Positions 44,350 through 53,132 of a DNA stretch of 64,000 bases are shown in pieces. Below the pieces are notes generated by a model, which was given only the letters and a program-made list of their open reading frames with translations, was not told the DNA's origin and did not search any database. The DNA lies in assembly GCA_949292175.1 (NCBI GenBank), contig CASEYJ010000012.1:21851-85850 (forward strand), given 5' to 3'. Source of the stretch: an uncultured bacterium. Lineage in GTDB: Bacteria > Cyanobacteriota > Vampirovibrionia > Gastranaerophilales > Gastranaerophilaceae. Within the stretch, counting starts at the first letter, position 1, and each line of letters starts with the position of its first letter. The position numbers and the translations under genes were made by a program.

Positions 44350-44517
44350 CTAAGCTTTTTCATCTTCTTCAGTAATAGGATAAACGTAATGTTCACCACA
44401 ATTTGGGCATACAACTTCTTGTTGTTTTCCATCTTCCAACTTTGCAACTTCGAACAAAGTTTTACATCCTGATTGTACACATCTGATAGCCCAAGTAGGT
44501 CTTATTAATCTTGCCAT
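44350..44517 (-). CDS. Small zinc-ribbon protein, 55 residues
   Basis: MARLIRPTWAIRCVQSGCK then VCPNCGEHY gives a four-cysteine zinc ribbon with an acidic tail. GAGAGGA lies six bases before the ATG. It lies just ahead of the radical SAM gene. Function unknown; such ribbons often join enzyme or RNA complexes. Confidence 0.75.
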   Translation of the reverse strand: MARLIRPTWAIRCVQSGCKTLFEVAKLEDGKQQEVVCPNCGEHYVYPITEEDEKA

Positions 44518-44674
44518 AACATCCTCTCTTATTTTACCTTTACAAGTTATATATTATCATTGATTTTTTCTTTATGCAAGTATTAAAGCTCCACAAACTA
44601 CACTTAAAAATTATTATTTTGTCCAATTAAAATTTCCCCTTGAAAGAAGACAATATTCTAAAAAGGAGATAATG

Positions 44675-44950
44675 ATGCAAAACTTTTTAATATTTTTAGG
44701 GATAATAGCCGTAGGATACCTCGCTGTAATTGACACAATGGACAGATTCAAAGAACTCGATAGAATAGCAGTCTCAACCCCTGCGCAAATGCGTATGAAA
44801 CCAGAACTAAACACTACAAAATCAAAAGGAGTAATGCAACAACTTGAAGATGATACAAATAAACCTCTAGGTTCAAACATGACAAAAAGAAGAACGGACA
44901 ATATTAAAGATCAAACTCAAACGACAAGAAAAGGGGTTGAAAAGAAATAG
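44675..44950 (+). CDS. Small membrane-anchored hypothetical protein
   Basis: 91 residues. An N-terminal uncleaved membrane helix (QNFLIFLGIIAVGYLAVI) followed by a polar, Lys/Thr-rich cytoplasmic or periplasmic tail (KSKGVMQQLEDD, KRRTDNIKDQTQTT). AAAGGAG supports the second of two adjacent ATGs. No family known. Confidence 0.65.
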   Translation: MQNFLIFLGIIAVGYLAVIDTMDRFKELDRIAVSTPAQMRMKPELNTTKSKGVMQQLEDDTNKPLGSNMTKRRTDNIKDQTQTTRKGVEKK

Positions 44951-44996
44951 CATCACATATTCCCACAATCAAACACAAATAATTAAGCCCGAGTGA

Positions 44997-45842
44997 TTAC
45001 AGACCAAAAATCATCTCACCATAATTATCATCAATAACTTCGCCAAAATCATCTCTATTTTTAGGTCTTGTATCCTCTAACAGCTTTGGACGAATTGAAG
45101 GAGTTGTACTTTCATATCTAAAGTACGCTCCTTCCGGTTTTGTATCTTGAATTAACGGTTGAGGATCAACTACTTTTGGGAAAAACCTCAAATAAATATT
45201 TTGTGCAATAGACTTAGCAAGAATATCTTTCGAATACATCTTCAAATATTCAAGCTTAGCATATGCATCCGAAGCATTTGGAGCCTTAAAGTCATTATTT
45301 ACATCACTAATTTTTTTCTTGTAAACACAACTCCACATTGCAATATCATTAACGGTATCAACTAAAACAGCTTTTGTTTCCATCTCATAAGGATATGAAA
45401 TTCTGAAGTTAGTAGATAAAACAAGCATTTCCCAATACCCGCGTCTTGCGTAAGCTCCTTCGACAGGAACATCATTTGCTATCAACAAAACAGACTTTGC
45501 ATTAAAGAGTTTTCCAATAGCCTTCAACGCAGTAAAATCAAGAGTTTTATTATTTTTATAACGTGTAATAACACTATTAGTATAATTCTTTATAACAGGA
45601 TTCCCCTCAAGAGTTCTCCTAACATAATATAGAGATGGAGAATTTATCCTTCCTGTTTTATTAAAATTTTCAATAACATCTTCAGCTATAATATTTGAAA
45701 CATCAGGATAGCAGTAGTAATTCGCACAAACCTTGAACAAATCAACAGGCAGCACAACTACATTAAACTCAACATCAGCCCACACGGACTGAGCCGTTAC
45801 CATGCACAAAATAACCAAAAATATTTTAAAAATATTTTTCAT
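44997..45842 (-). CDS. Secreted hypothetical protein
   Basis: 281 residues from MKNIFKIFLVILCMVTAQSV (signal peptide, cleavage near VWA at about 23). The mature part starts VEFNVVVLPVDLF and contains SNIIAEDVIENFNKTG, which resembles the nucleotide-free fold of CsgG/GNA1162-type lipoproteins, but there is no lipobox. The C-terminus is charged and low in structure. The ATG at 45842 is preceded by TGT-TATAAT at six bases: leaderless. An upstream ATG at 45860 falls inside that promoter and is rejected. Confidence 0.65.
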   Translation of the reverse strand: MKNIFKIFLVILCMVTAQSVWADVEFNVVVLPVDLFKVCANYYCYPDVSNIIAEDVIENFNKTGRINSPSLYYVRRTLEGNPVIKNYTNSVITRYKNNKTLDFTALKAIGKLFNAKSVLLIANDVPVEGAYARRGYWEMLVLSTNFRISYPYEMETKAVLVDTVNDIAMWSCVYKKKISDVNNDFKAPNASDAYAKLEYLKMYSKDILAKSIAQNIYLRFFPKVVDPQPLIQDTKPEGAYFRYESTTPSIRPKLLEDTRPKNRDDFGEVIDDNYGEMIFGL

Positions 45843-45848
45843 ACTTAA

Positions 45849-45854
45849 ATTATA
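45849..45854 (-). promoter_or_regulatory. Extended -10 box, leaderless
   Basis: TATAAT preceded by TG-T, six bases before the ATG at 45842; no clear -35. Confidence 0.5.
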
Positions 45855-45933
45855 ACACACAAATTTTTCATACGAGTAATGGATTATCTTTTTTTACAAT
45901 TAAATTAAAATTAAAACAGGAAAGGAGTCCCAA

Positions 45934-46320
45934 ATGGATTATAAAGAATTAATGGATAGAGCAAAGGAAGTTTCAAAAAATTCATATTCTCCATACTCAA
46001 AATTTGCAGTAGGGGCATGCCTTGTAACAAGCAACGGGAAAATGTATTCCGGCTGTAATTTTGAAAACTCGAGTTTTGGAATGACAATCTGCGCAGAACG
46101 TAACGCAGTAGGCTCTGCAATAGCTGACGGAGAAAGAGAAATTAAAGCTATTGCTATATATTCACCAAATCAGAAACATTGCTACCCTTGCGGTGCATGC
46201 CGACAAGTTCTGAACGAATTTAAAGCTCCGGAAGGACTTGATGTTATAACTGAAGATGAAAACGATGAATTAAAAATATCAAAACTATGCGAATTGCTTC
46301 CGGAAGGATTTAATTTGTAA
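45934..46320 (+). CDS. cdd: Cytidine deaminase
   Basis: 128 residues, homotetrameric type. Zinc motifs CAERNAVGSA and PCGACRQVLNEF, and the FENSSFG substrate loop. It deaminates cytidine and deoxycytidine to uridines. AAAGGAG before the start. Followed after one base by a small zinc-binding gene. Confidence 0.95.
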   Translation: MDYKELMDRAKEVSKNSYSPYSKFAVGACLVTSNGKMYSGCNFENSSFGMTICAERNAVGSAIADGEREIKAIAIYSPNQKHCYPCGACRQVLNEFKAPEGLDVITEDENDELKISKLCELLPEGFNL

Positions 46321-46321
46321 C

Positions 46322-46609
46322 ATGTTTTTTGTAGAAGCTTTAGTTAAATACCTAAAAAAAGATAGGTTCACAGAAATTTTAGAAGAACACGACAAGGCCG
46401 TAAGCCTAAATCCTCTTGAAGAAATTCCATATGAGGATGACCTTGAAGATAATGAATCTCTAAACTGTGAACACCTTTTTATGCCAATAGATTCAACAGG
46501 CGAAATTTTAGCCTGCTCAAAGTGCGGTCAACTAATAAAACGCTCAGAACTCAAGGCCCTTAACTTTTTTGAACACCCTGAAAGCAGAAACGATAAGTTT
46601 CAGCTATAA
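46322..46609 (+). CDS. Small protein with possible zinc site, coupled to cdd
   Basis: 95 residues. The ATG comes one base after the cdd stop, so it is translationally coupled. C-terminal CEHLFMPID ... LACSKCGQLIKR gives a C-H...CxxC possible zinc ribbon. Acidic centre. No family recognised. Confidence 0.65.
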   Translation: MFFVEALVKYLKKDRFTEILEEHDKAVSLNPLEEIPYEDDLEDNESLNCEHLFMPIDSTGEILACSKCGQLIKRSELKALNFFEHPESRNDKFQL

Positions 46610-46811
46610 ATACTAACCCCAATTACTGTTCCTATAAGAAAAGAACTAAAATTAATGCCTGAAATTGATTGTCTTAATATTTCTTCATATTCAAGATAAA
46701 TCAGGCAATTTTTGTGGAATAAAATACTTAGTATATACATAAGGAATATTTAGGATACTATAAATACTTTCTCATAGTTAAGGAAACAGGAAAAAACACA
46801 GGGAGGTCTCC
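46610..46811. other. Intergenic region
   Basis: A 202-base AT-rich gap. GCCTGA and TCAGGC arms (about 46656 and 46702) are separated by a long loop and followed by ATTTTT, a weak terminator-like arrangement for cdd. No RNA gene seen. Confidence 0.3.
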
Positions 46812-47054
46812 ATGGCAATAGGTGCTGAAGACTACATTGACCAACTGCTGGTCAAAAAATATGCAGAAGAAAAAGTTGATAACCATGATGATATGGAATC
46901 AATGGTTGATCCGGAGAAGATGATGAGCGCAATGAACGATTATGCGAGCATGTATCGAAATATGATAGTTCTGAAACAACGTTTAAATATAGCCTGCTAT
47001 GCCGTAAATGCAAGGAATGCACGTTATAATAAATCGAACAGCAGAGCCTATTAA
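46812..47054 (+). CDS. Small hypothetical protein, 80 residues
   Basis: MAIGAEDYIDQLLVKKYAEE start with GGGAGG upstream. Acidic N-terminal half with repeated Met/Asp (DDMESMVDPEKMMSAM), basic Arg/Asn tail. No recognised family. Confidence 0.65.
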   Translation: MAIGAEDYIDQLLVKKYAEEKVDNHDDMESMVDPEKMMSAMNDYASMYRNMIVLKQRLNIACYAVNARNARYNKSNSRAY

Positions 47055-47111
47055 CACAAAGTTTTAAACTTTCTCTTTTTTGATATAATACAAAAAAAGA
47101 GGAAGGAAACT

Positions 47112-47675
47112 ATGGGAAAAATTATATTAGCATCGTCTTCTCCAAGAAGACGAGACCTCCTAAAAAAAGCAAACTATGAATTTGAAATTGTTCCGTCACC
47201 GTACGTGGAAGACCACACGAGGACGGATTTTTCTTATGAATTTATAGAGAGCCTGGCATACAATAAAGCCGCAGCAGTCGTACCTTTAATAAAAGAAGAT
47301 GCAATTATCATAGGTGCAGATACGGTAGTTGTACTTGATGGCAGAATATTGGGCAAACCTGGAACAAAAGAGAACGCAATCAATATGCTTAAATATCTCT
47401 CAGGAAAAACTCACTCTGTCGTAACTGCAATTGCGGTAATCAACACTAAGCTAAACCAAACTAAAACCACAACTGTAACCAGTTTAGTCGAATTCGAAAA
47501 CTTAACTGAAGAACAAATAAGATATTATGTCGAAAAATATAATCCGCTGGATAAAGCTGGATCATATGGAATTCAAGAGATGCCAGCCGGATATATTAAA
47601 TCCTTTAAAGGAAGTATGGAAAACATAATTGGACTGGATACAGAAGTCTTAGGCGAACTTGTTAAGAAATTTTAA
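47112..47675 (+). CDS. maf: Maf family nucleotide pyrophosphatase
   Basis: 187 residues: [41 protein letters not shown]. Maf proteins hydrolyse dTTP/UTP or modified pyrimidine triphosphates and can inhibit septation. GGAAGG before the ATG. Rubrerythrin follows. Confidence 0.93.
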   Translation: MGKIILASSSPRRRDLLKKANYEFEIVPSPYVEDHTRTDFSYEFIESLAYNKAAAVVPLIKEDAIIIGADTVVVLDGRILGKPGTKENAINMLKYLSGKTHSVVTAIAVINTKLNQTKTTTVTSLVEFENLTEEQIRYYVEKYNPLDKAGSYGIQEMPAGYIKSFKGSMENIIGLDTEVLGELVKKF

Positions 47676-47751
47676 AATCGAGAATAATTCTCACTTTACA
47701 AAAGAGAAGATTTCGTATAAAATAAAAGTGTTAAAAAGAAAGGTGGTAAAA

Positions 47752-48288
47752 ATGAAATACGTATGCACAGTTTGCGGTTGGTCAACAGAAGCTGATAAAG
47801 CTCCTGAAAGATGCCCTCTATGTGGCGCAACAACATTCAAAGAAGTTGGCGGCGGAGAAAAAACATACGCTTGTGAACATAATGTAGGCGACGGACAAGT
47901 TGAAGATAAAGAAGTTATGGAAGGCTTAAGAGCACACTTCAACGGCGAATGTACAGAAGTTGGTATGTACTTAGCAATGTCTAGAGTTGCTGAAAGAGAA
48001 GGATACCCTGAAGTAGCTGAAGCTTACAAGAGATATGCATTTGAAGAAGCTGAACACGCAGCAAAATTTGCAGAATTACTTGGTGAAGTTGTAACAAGCT
48101 CAACAAAGAAAAACCTTGAATTAAGAGCAGAAGCTGAACACGGTGCTTGCGAAGGTAAATTAGCTATCGCTAGACGTGCAAAAGAATTGGGTTATGATGC
48201 AATTCACGACACAGTTCACGAAATGGCTAAAGATGAAGCTCGTCACGGAAAAGGTTTTGATGGTTTATTGAAAAGATATTTTTCATAA
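47752..48288 (+). CDS. Rubrerythrin with N-terminal rubredoxin domain (reverse-rubrerythrin type)
   Basis: 178 residues from [10 protein letters not shown] (AAAGGTGG upstream); the longer frame overlaps maf and is rejected. N-terminal rubredoxin-like iron site CTVCGW and CPLCGA (about residues 5-25), then a four-helix di-iron domain with [17 protein letters not shown] and DEARHGKGF. This domain order matches clostridial reverse rubrerythrins, NADH-dependent peroxidases that protect anaerobes. Two possible terminators follow. Confidence 0.92.
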   Translation: MKYVCTVCGWSTEADKAPERCPLCGATTFKEVGGGEKTYACEHNVGDGQVEDKEVMEGLRAHFNGECTEVGMYLAMSRVAEREGYPEVAEAYKRYAFEEAEHAAKFAELLGEVVTSSTKKNLELRAEAEHGACEGKLAIARRAKELGYDAIHDTVHEMAKDEARHGKGFDGLLKRYFS

Positions 48289-48305
48289 TTAACTAAAAAA
48301 CTACA

Positions 48306-48340
48306 AAATACCACGTATCGTAGGATACGTGGTATTTTTA
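48306..48340. terminator. Strong hairpin terminator after rubrerythrin
   Basis: ATACCACGTATC / GATACGTGGTAT, a perfect 12-pair stem with four-base loop and T5. Confidence 0.88.
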
Positions 48341-48367
48341 TTGAACAAATAATATTTGAGCAAAGTT

Positions 48368-48397
48368 AAAGGCGGAATTTTCATCCGCCTTTTTTAT
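48368..48397. terminator. Second terminator, facing the adhesin gene
   Basis: AAAGGCGGA / TCCGCCTTT stem with an ATTTTCA-type loop; T6 on the plus strand, shorter T-run on the minus strand. It separates the convergent rubrerythrin and adhesin genes. Confidence 0.75.
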
Positions 48398-48419
48398 TGC
48401 TATGACTGTTTAGCCTTTA

Positions 48420-51401
48420 TTAATCAAAATAATCTTTAATCAAATTAACATCGTTTGATTTATTTTTGATATCAAGTTTTGCGCCGTTTCTACGAGCTTC
48501 AATGTTAATATCCTTAGCTGCAATAGCGTTGTTTACAACACCATCTTTGATGATATCAGCATTAATGCTTCCGGTTTTAGACTTGATAACACCGAAGTTC
48601 ACAGCTTCACCTTCAGCTTCGCCACGGTGGTGTAGATTGATATCACCAATAGCCATCACATTAGACTCTTGAGAAGCATCTGTCTGTCTAAAGTGGATTG
48701 CGTTATCAGCAGTACCAATTGAACCTCCTGATATCATTTGAACTGTTGTACCTTTAACGTTTGCGTAATCAGTCAAGTTAGTAGCTGCGTTAAGAATTGA
48801 GTGACCTTCGCCTGTTAAAAGCATTGCTGTACCATCAGCTTTAATTCTATCAACATTCATGTCAGCATTTTGACTTGCAAGATTAATTACATAATTGCCG
48901 CCAGTCTTGTCGGTATCATAAGTCAAAGCTTTAATACGACCACCAACATTTACGTTAATAGACTTGGTTAAATCTCTTGAATCAGAACCAATAGGGTTTT
49001 CTGAAACAACGTTTTCTCCGATAGTACCATTGTTAGTTTTGATATATAAATCACCTTTTGCTTTTATCAAATCAGCCTTACTACCGGCATTCAAAAGGTT
49101 TCCTCTTTCAACATTAATAACAACATCCTTGTTTGCATCTATTGCCACTTGATTTGTATTAACGTTACCCAAAACTACATCTGAACCTTTTCCTGTTACA
49201 GTAATTTTTTCACCTTTAACAGTTCCAGAAACGTTCATAGCTTTGTCACCGGAATTTGTAAGAACAACATTTGCTTTTGATGAAGTAACATTTGAAGTTA
49301 CATTCATACCACCAGCACGGTTAGTAAGAAGAACGTGTCCGTCACCTTTTACGGTACCGTTAACATTCAACCCGCCAACACCTTTGTTGGTAGTATATAT
49401 TCTGTTACTATCGTTAGTAATATTTGCAGTATCTTTTACGTTTAATGTATTACCAATGTTAGTAACACTTAACTTACCGCCTTTGTTATTAATATTTCCG
49501 GCGATATTCATATCACCTTTTGTATTATATACGACTGTATGACCGTTATTATTGATATTACCATCAAGAGTAATGCCATTAGCACCTGTATTTTGAACAA
49601 TCAATTCTCCACCTGAGGTACTTCCTACAACCGCATTCTTCCCGATTTTTAAACCTTTTCCAACGTTTGTAAGGTTCATATTTCCTTTTTCAGTCTGAAC
49701 TTTACCGTCAACGATAAAATCTCCGTTTCTGTTTGTAATAGCAACAGTACCGCTACCATCAGCAATAACAGATGCATTTGAAGAAATATTCAAACCATTA
49801 TCACCAAAGTTAACAATTTGAATTTTTCCATTATTATTTGTAATTTTTGCGCCATCGGAAACTGTAAGACCGCCCTTACCTGAATTACCTACATATACAA
49901 GCGCACTGTCTTTTCCAACAACAGAACCATTAACGTTTAGCGCACCATTTGTATTTTGTACATAAGTCTTGGCACTACTTTCAATATTACCGTTAACATT
50001 AAAACCACCTGCACCTGTATTTTGGATAAGAGCTTCTTCTCCACTTGCAACAACATTACCGTTAAGGTCAAATGTACCGCTAGTGTTAGTCAAGTTCAAC
50101 TTACCGCCATTATTAGTAATTTTTGCATTTTTTGAGATATTAAAATTACCAGCACGGCTTGTAATTGCAAGATTACCCTTGTTGTCAAAAGTTCCGTTTA
50201 TAGTTAAACCATTTTTACCAGTATTGGCAACACGTGTCTCGCCTTCATTTTTAATTACAGCATTTTCACCAATAGAAAGACCTGTACCATTACTTGAAAT
50301 TACAACTCTACCATTTTTGTTTGTAATAGTACCATTTAAGTTTAAATCACCGCCTCTTTCAGTAATATAAACATTCTTGCTGGAATTAATTTTACCGGCA
50401 ATACTAGTATTTCCAGAACCGTTATGAACAATTTCAACCAAATCTTTAGCGGTCAAATTAGAATTTGTTCCAATATTAACCTCACCAGATTTCGTTCCAC
50501 TGGCAATATGAATTTTGCCATTTTCAGCTTTAACAGTGTTGTTTAACTTCATTTTACCTGCACCATTTGTAAGATAAACATCCCCGCCATGTGCAGCAAT
50601 AACACCGTCAGAAGTACTAAAACCAGCACCTCTGTTTATCATAACAATATCACCGTTACCATAATTAGTAACGTTACCTTTGATATTCATTCCATTTGTT
50701 CCGGCACCATCTCTATTGTATGTGCGGAATTCAATAGAGGCTTTATTTGAGTTTTTACCGGTATTTACAAGAGCATTAAACAAATCCTCAGCTTGAGAGT
50801 TTGTTGAAATAAGTGAATTATTTCCTGATCCACCTGCAATAATTGCAGCATTAGGAGCAATTGTAAGATCTCTTGCAACAATGCCAACATTACCACGAGA
50901 AAGAACTTTACCATTAATAGTAACATCAGCATTTCCGTGATAACCGATTTCTTCTAATGTAGCTTGTCCATTTTTAAGCATCTTCATGCCAGTAGCAGTA
51001 GGAGTTAAAACAGATAAAGAACCAACGTTCAAAACACCTGAACTTCCAACAACCATACCGTTAGGAGAAACAAAAATCGCTTCACCATTGTAGAATTGAC
51101 CATCTCTAACGGTATTAACTAAACCATCAATATTAATTCTGTTATCGACAAGGTTGATAAACTTAGAAATGTTTTGAGAACCGTACTTAAAAATCAAGTT
51201 AGCAATATCACCTTTAGATAAATTAAAGTTTTCATAATCTCTAAAGCCCATATCACCATTTACTCTTGACGGGTCAATATTAAAAATTCCATTATTGCCT
51301 GTGATACCAGTGATATCTGTTGCATTTGCACTCAAAGGAGATGCAAAGGAACAAATTAAAATCAAAGCTGCCAAGCTCATTTTCGATATTTTTTTCCGCA
51401 T
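48420..51401 (-). CDS. Filamentous-haemagglutinin-like adhesin with TPS secretion domain
   Basis: 993 residues. Signal peptide (SLAALILICSFASPLSANA). A TPS/haemagglutination-activity domain at about 33-165: GNNGIFNIDPSRVNGDMGF, GEAIFVSPNGMVVG, GVLNVGSLSVLTP. The rest is a beta-helix of degenerate repeats of about 20-25 residues (NTGKNGLTINGTFDNKGN, NKGGKLSVTNIG), rich in Asn/Gly/Thr. Such proteins are exported by a TpsB/Omp85-type pore; none is adjacent. GAGGAAAG precedes the ATG. It lies directly downstream of a TonB-ExbBD cluster but is separated from it by a terminator-like hairpin. Cell-surface adhesin or matrix protein inferred. Confidence 0.88.
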   Translation of the reverse strand: MRKKISKMSLAALILICSFASPLSANATDITGITGNNGIFNIDPSRVNGDMGFRDYENFNLSKGDIANLIFKYGSQNISKFINLVDNRINIDGLVNTVRDGQFYNGEAIFVSPNGMVVGSSGVLNVGSLSVLTPTATGMKMLKNGQATLEEIGYHGNADVTINGKVLSRGNVGIVARDLTIAPNAAIIAGGSGNNSLISTNSQAEDLFNALVNTGKNSNKASIEFRTYNRDGAGTNGMNIKGNVTNYGNGDIVMINRGAGFSTSDGVIAAHGGDVYLTNGAGKMKLNNTVKAENGKIHIASGTKSGEVNIGTNSNLTAKDLVEIVHNGSGNTSIAGKINSSKNVYITERGGDLNLNGTITNKNGRVVISSNGTGLSIGENAVIKNEGETRVANTGKNGLTINGTFDNKGNLAITSRAGNFNISKNAKITNNGGKLNLTNTSGTFDLNGNVVASGEEALIQNTGAGGFNVNGNIESSAKTYVQNTNGALNVNGSVVGKDSALVYVGNSGKGGLTVSDGAKITNNNGKIQIVNFGDNGLNISSNASVIADGSGTVAITNRNGDFIVDGKVQTEKGNMNLTNVGKGLKIGKNAVVGSTSGGELIVQNTGANGITLDGNINNNGHTVVYNTKGDMNIAGNINNKGGKLSVTNIGNTLNVKDTANITNDSNRIYTTNKGVGGLNVNGTVKGDGHVLLTNRAGGMNVTSNVTSSKANVVLTNSGDKAMNVSGTVKGEKITVTGKGSDVVLGNVNTNQVAIDANKDVVINVERGNLLNAGSKADLIKAKGDLYIKTNNGTIGENVVSENPIGSDSRDLTKSINVNVGGRIKALTYDTDKTGGNYVINLASQNADMNVDRIKADGTAMLLTGEGHSILNAATNLTDYANVKGTTVQMISGGSIGTADNAIHFRQTDASQESNVMAIGDINLHHRGEAEGEAVNFGVIKSKTGSINADIIKDGVVNNAIAAKDINIEARRNGAKLDIKNKSNDVNLIKDYFD

Positions 51402-51511
51402 AAACTTTCCTCACTGAATTTGTAACAAACTACATAAATATATAAAACAAACTAACATAAAATTTATTGCTAGTTTGTAAACAATTATTAACGCTAATTT
51501 TCTTAAAACAA

Positions 51512-51542
51512 GTGTAGGCAGCGTACTTAAACCTGCCTACAC
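51512..51542 (-). terminator. Hairpin after the exbD pair
   Basis: GTGTAGGCAG / CTGCCTACAC perfect ten-pair stem, 11-base loop, followed by TTGTTTT. It probably ends the TonB/Exb transcript and partly separates it from the adhesin gene. Confidence 0.7.
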
Positions 51543-51572
51543 AAACTTTTTGGAACTTATATTATAGAGTCT

Positions 51573-51965
51573 CTACATGGATGATACAGATATGCTTGTT
51601 ATACCAGAATTTCTCGCTGAATCCATAAGTTTAACAATAGCACCGTGCGTTGCATCACCATCAGTCTGAATCATCATACCATCCGGGTAATTTTTAGCCT
51701 GAGATTTCAATATTGATTCCAACTCAGAAGCCTGAACCTCTTCACCTTCGATAAAATATCTATTCTCGGCAGACACACTAACGGTAAGAATTTTTGTTTC
51801 TTTGTTATCCATTTGTTCTTGAGCAACATTTTCCGGAACAGTAAGATTGAGCCCTTGCTGATCCAACAAAGGTGCAATAACCATCATAATAATCAGCAAT
51901 ACCAAAAAGATATCCGTCAATGGAGTTATGTTAATTTCATTAAACGTTTTTCTTTCACCAGGCAT
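51573..51965 (-). CDS. exbD: ExbD/TolR-family protein (second copy)
   Basis: 130 residues: INITPLTDIFLVLLIIMMV near the N-terminus with the proton-carrying Asp in PLTD, then a periplasmic domain ending ARNSGITSISVSSM. ExbD couples proton flow to TonB movement. Three bases after the first exbD. Its membrane segment is almost identical to that of the first copy, but the periplasmic domains differ. Confidence 0.92.
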   Translation of the reverse strand: MPGERKTFNEINITPLTDIFLVLLIIMMVIAPLLDQQGLNLTVPENVAQEQMDNKETKILTVSVSAENRYFIEGEEVQASELESILKSQAKNYPDGMMIQTDGDATHGAIVKLMDSARNSGITSISVSSM

Positions 51966-51968
51966 ATA

Positions 51969-52427
51969 TTACGCTCCCTTCTTCTGTTTTACAGAATTAT
52001 TTTGAAGGTTCTTCTGTTCCTTTTTACTCAAAGGTTCACCTGCAACAATCAATTTCTTGAACTCTGCATCCTGAGCTGCATCCATAACTTTCAGAATTTC
52101 AGAACTCTTGACTGACTCATCAGCCTTAACAACAACCTCAGGTTTTTCTAAAGTTGGCTTTAAAGCTACCAACTCAGACACGAGAGATTCGGGACTAATT
52201 TCTTTACCGTTAACATACATCAACCCAGTCTTGGTAATCGAAACAGTTGCATTTTTCTGCTCAATTGCAATTCCGCTATTTATCTCAGGAATGGAGATAG
52301 AATTGTCCATTGACTGGAATGTTGGTGCAATTACCATCATTATGATTAACAGTACAAGAAAAATATCTGTTAAAGGCGTTATATTTATTTCGGTAAAAAG
52401 CTTACCTTGTTTAGAACTCATAGCCAT
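51969..52427 (-). CDS. exbD: ExbD/TolR-family protein (first copy)
   Basis: 152 residues: FTEINITPLTDIFLVLLII with the conserved Asp, a periplasmic domain (VVKADESVKSSEILKVMDAA) and a basic tail (KKEQKNLQNNSVKQKKG) longer than in the second copy. 25 bases after exbB. Confidence 0.92.
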   Translation of the reverse strand: MAMSSKQGKLFTEINITPLTDIFLVLLIIMMVIAPTFQSMDNSISIPEINSGIAIEQKNATVSITKTGLMYVNGKEISPESLVSELVALKPTLEKPEVVVKADESVKSSEILKVMDAAQDAEFKKLIVAGEPLSKKEQKNLQNNSVKQKKGA

Positions 52428-52452
52428 TACTTTTAAATTTCCCTTTTAAATC

Positions 52453-53094
52453 CTACACATTTGATGCTGATTTAAGAGAAGCTGCCTCCTCAGAATCAAC
52501 AAAACTTAAGAACAATAACTTAATCAATTGGAAGTCATCTTCATAGTGCTTAACAACAGATTGGAAAGAGTTGAAGAACACAACTGCAACGATAGCTACA
52601 ATCAAACCGAAAGCAGTTGCGATCAAGGCAGAACCAATACCCATTGCAACAGCGGCAGACTGATTACCTTGAGTAGCCAAATCTTGGAATGTGTACAAAA
52701 TTCTAACAACTGTACCAAACAAACCTAAGAACGGAGCAACACCACCAATAGTACCCAAAATTGTTAAGTGTTTTTCCAATTTTCTTGTAGCAAGAGTTGC
52801 TGAAATATCGAAAGAACGAGAAAATCCACCTTTTTGATCAGAAAAAATTCTAACAGCTTCTTCCAAAACTTCACCGATAACACCACCGCATTGAACGGCG
52901 ATATTCTGAACACCTTGTAAGTTATTAGCCGCTAACTCTTTTTGTACTCTTGGAATAAGTTTATTAATATCACGTTTATTCTTGTTATAAACAGACATTC
53001 TCTGAATAACAACTTGCACAACAAGCAAGGCACAAACTAAAATCGGTAATAGTACCGGCCAATCCATTTTAATAGAGTTCCATAAAAGTTCCAT
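52453..53094 (-). CDS. exbB: ExbB/TolQ/MotA-family proton channel
   Basis: 213 residues, three membrane helices: about 15-35, 118-140 (GVAPFLGLFGTVVRILYTF) and 152-180 (GIGSALIATAFGLIVAIVAVV). Conserved Thr/Glu region present. It forms the stator with ExbD. 38 bases after tonB. Confidence 0.94.
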   Translation of the reverse strand: MELLWNSIKMDWPVLLPILVCALLVVQVVIQRMSVYNKNKRDINKLIPRVQKELAANNLQGVQNIAVQCGGVIGEVLEEAVRIFSDQKGGFSRSFDISATLATRKLEKHLTILGTIGGVAPFLGLFGTVVRILYTFQDLATQGNQSAAVAMGIGSALIATAFGLIVAIVAVVFFNSFQSVVKHYEDDFQLIKLLFLSFVDSEEAASLKSASNV

Positions 53095-53132
53095 AGTTTT
53101 TAATCCTCATTATTATCTAATCTAATACGTTT

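Noticed and set aside
46656..46715. Terminator after cdd unit
   Set aside because: Arms GCCTGA/TCAGGC are separated by about 40 bases; too weak to call.
49969..50370. 133-codon plus-strand frame inside the adhesin gene
   Set aside because: Produced by the repetitive coding sequence on the other strand; no ribosome-binding site.
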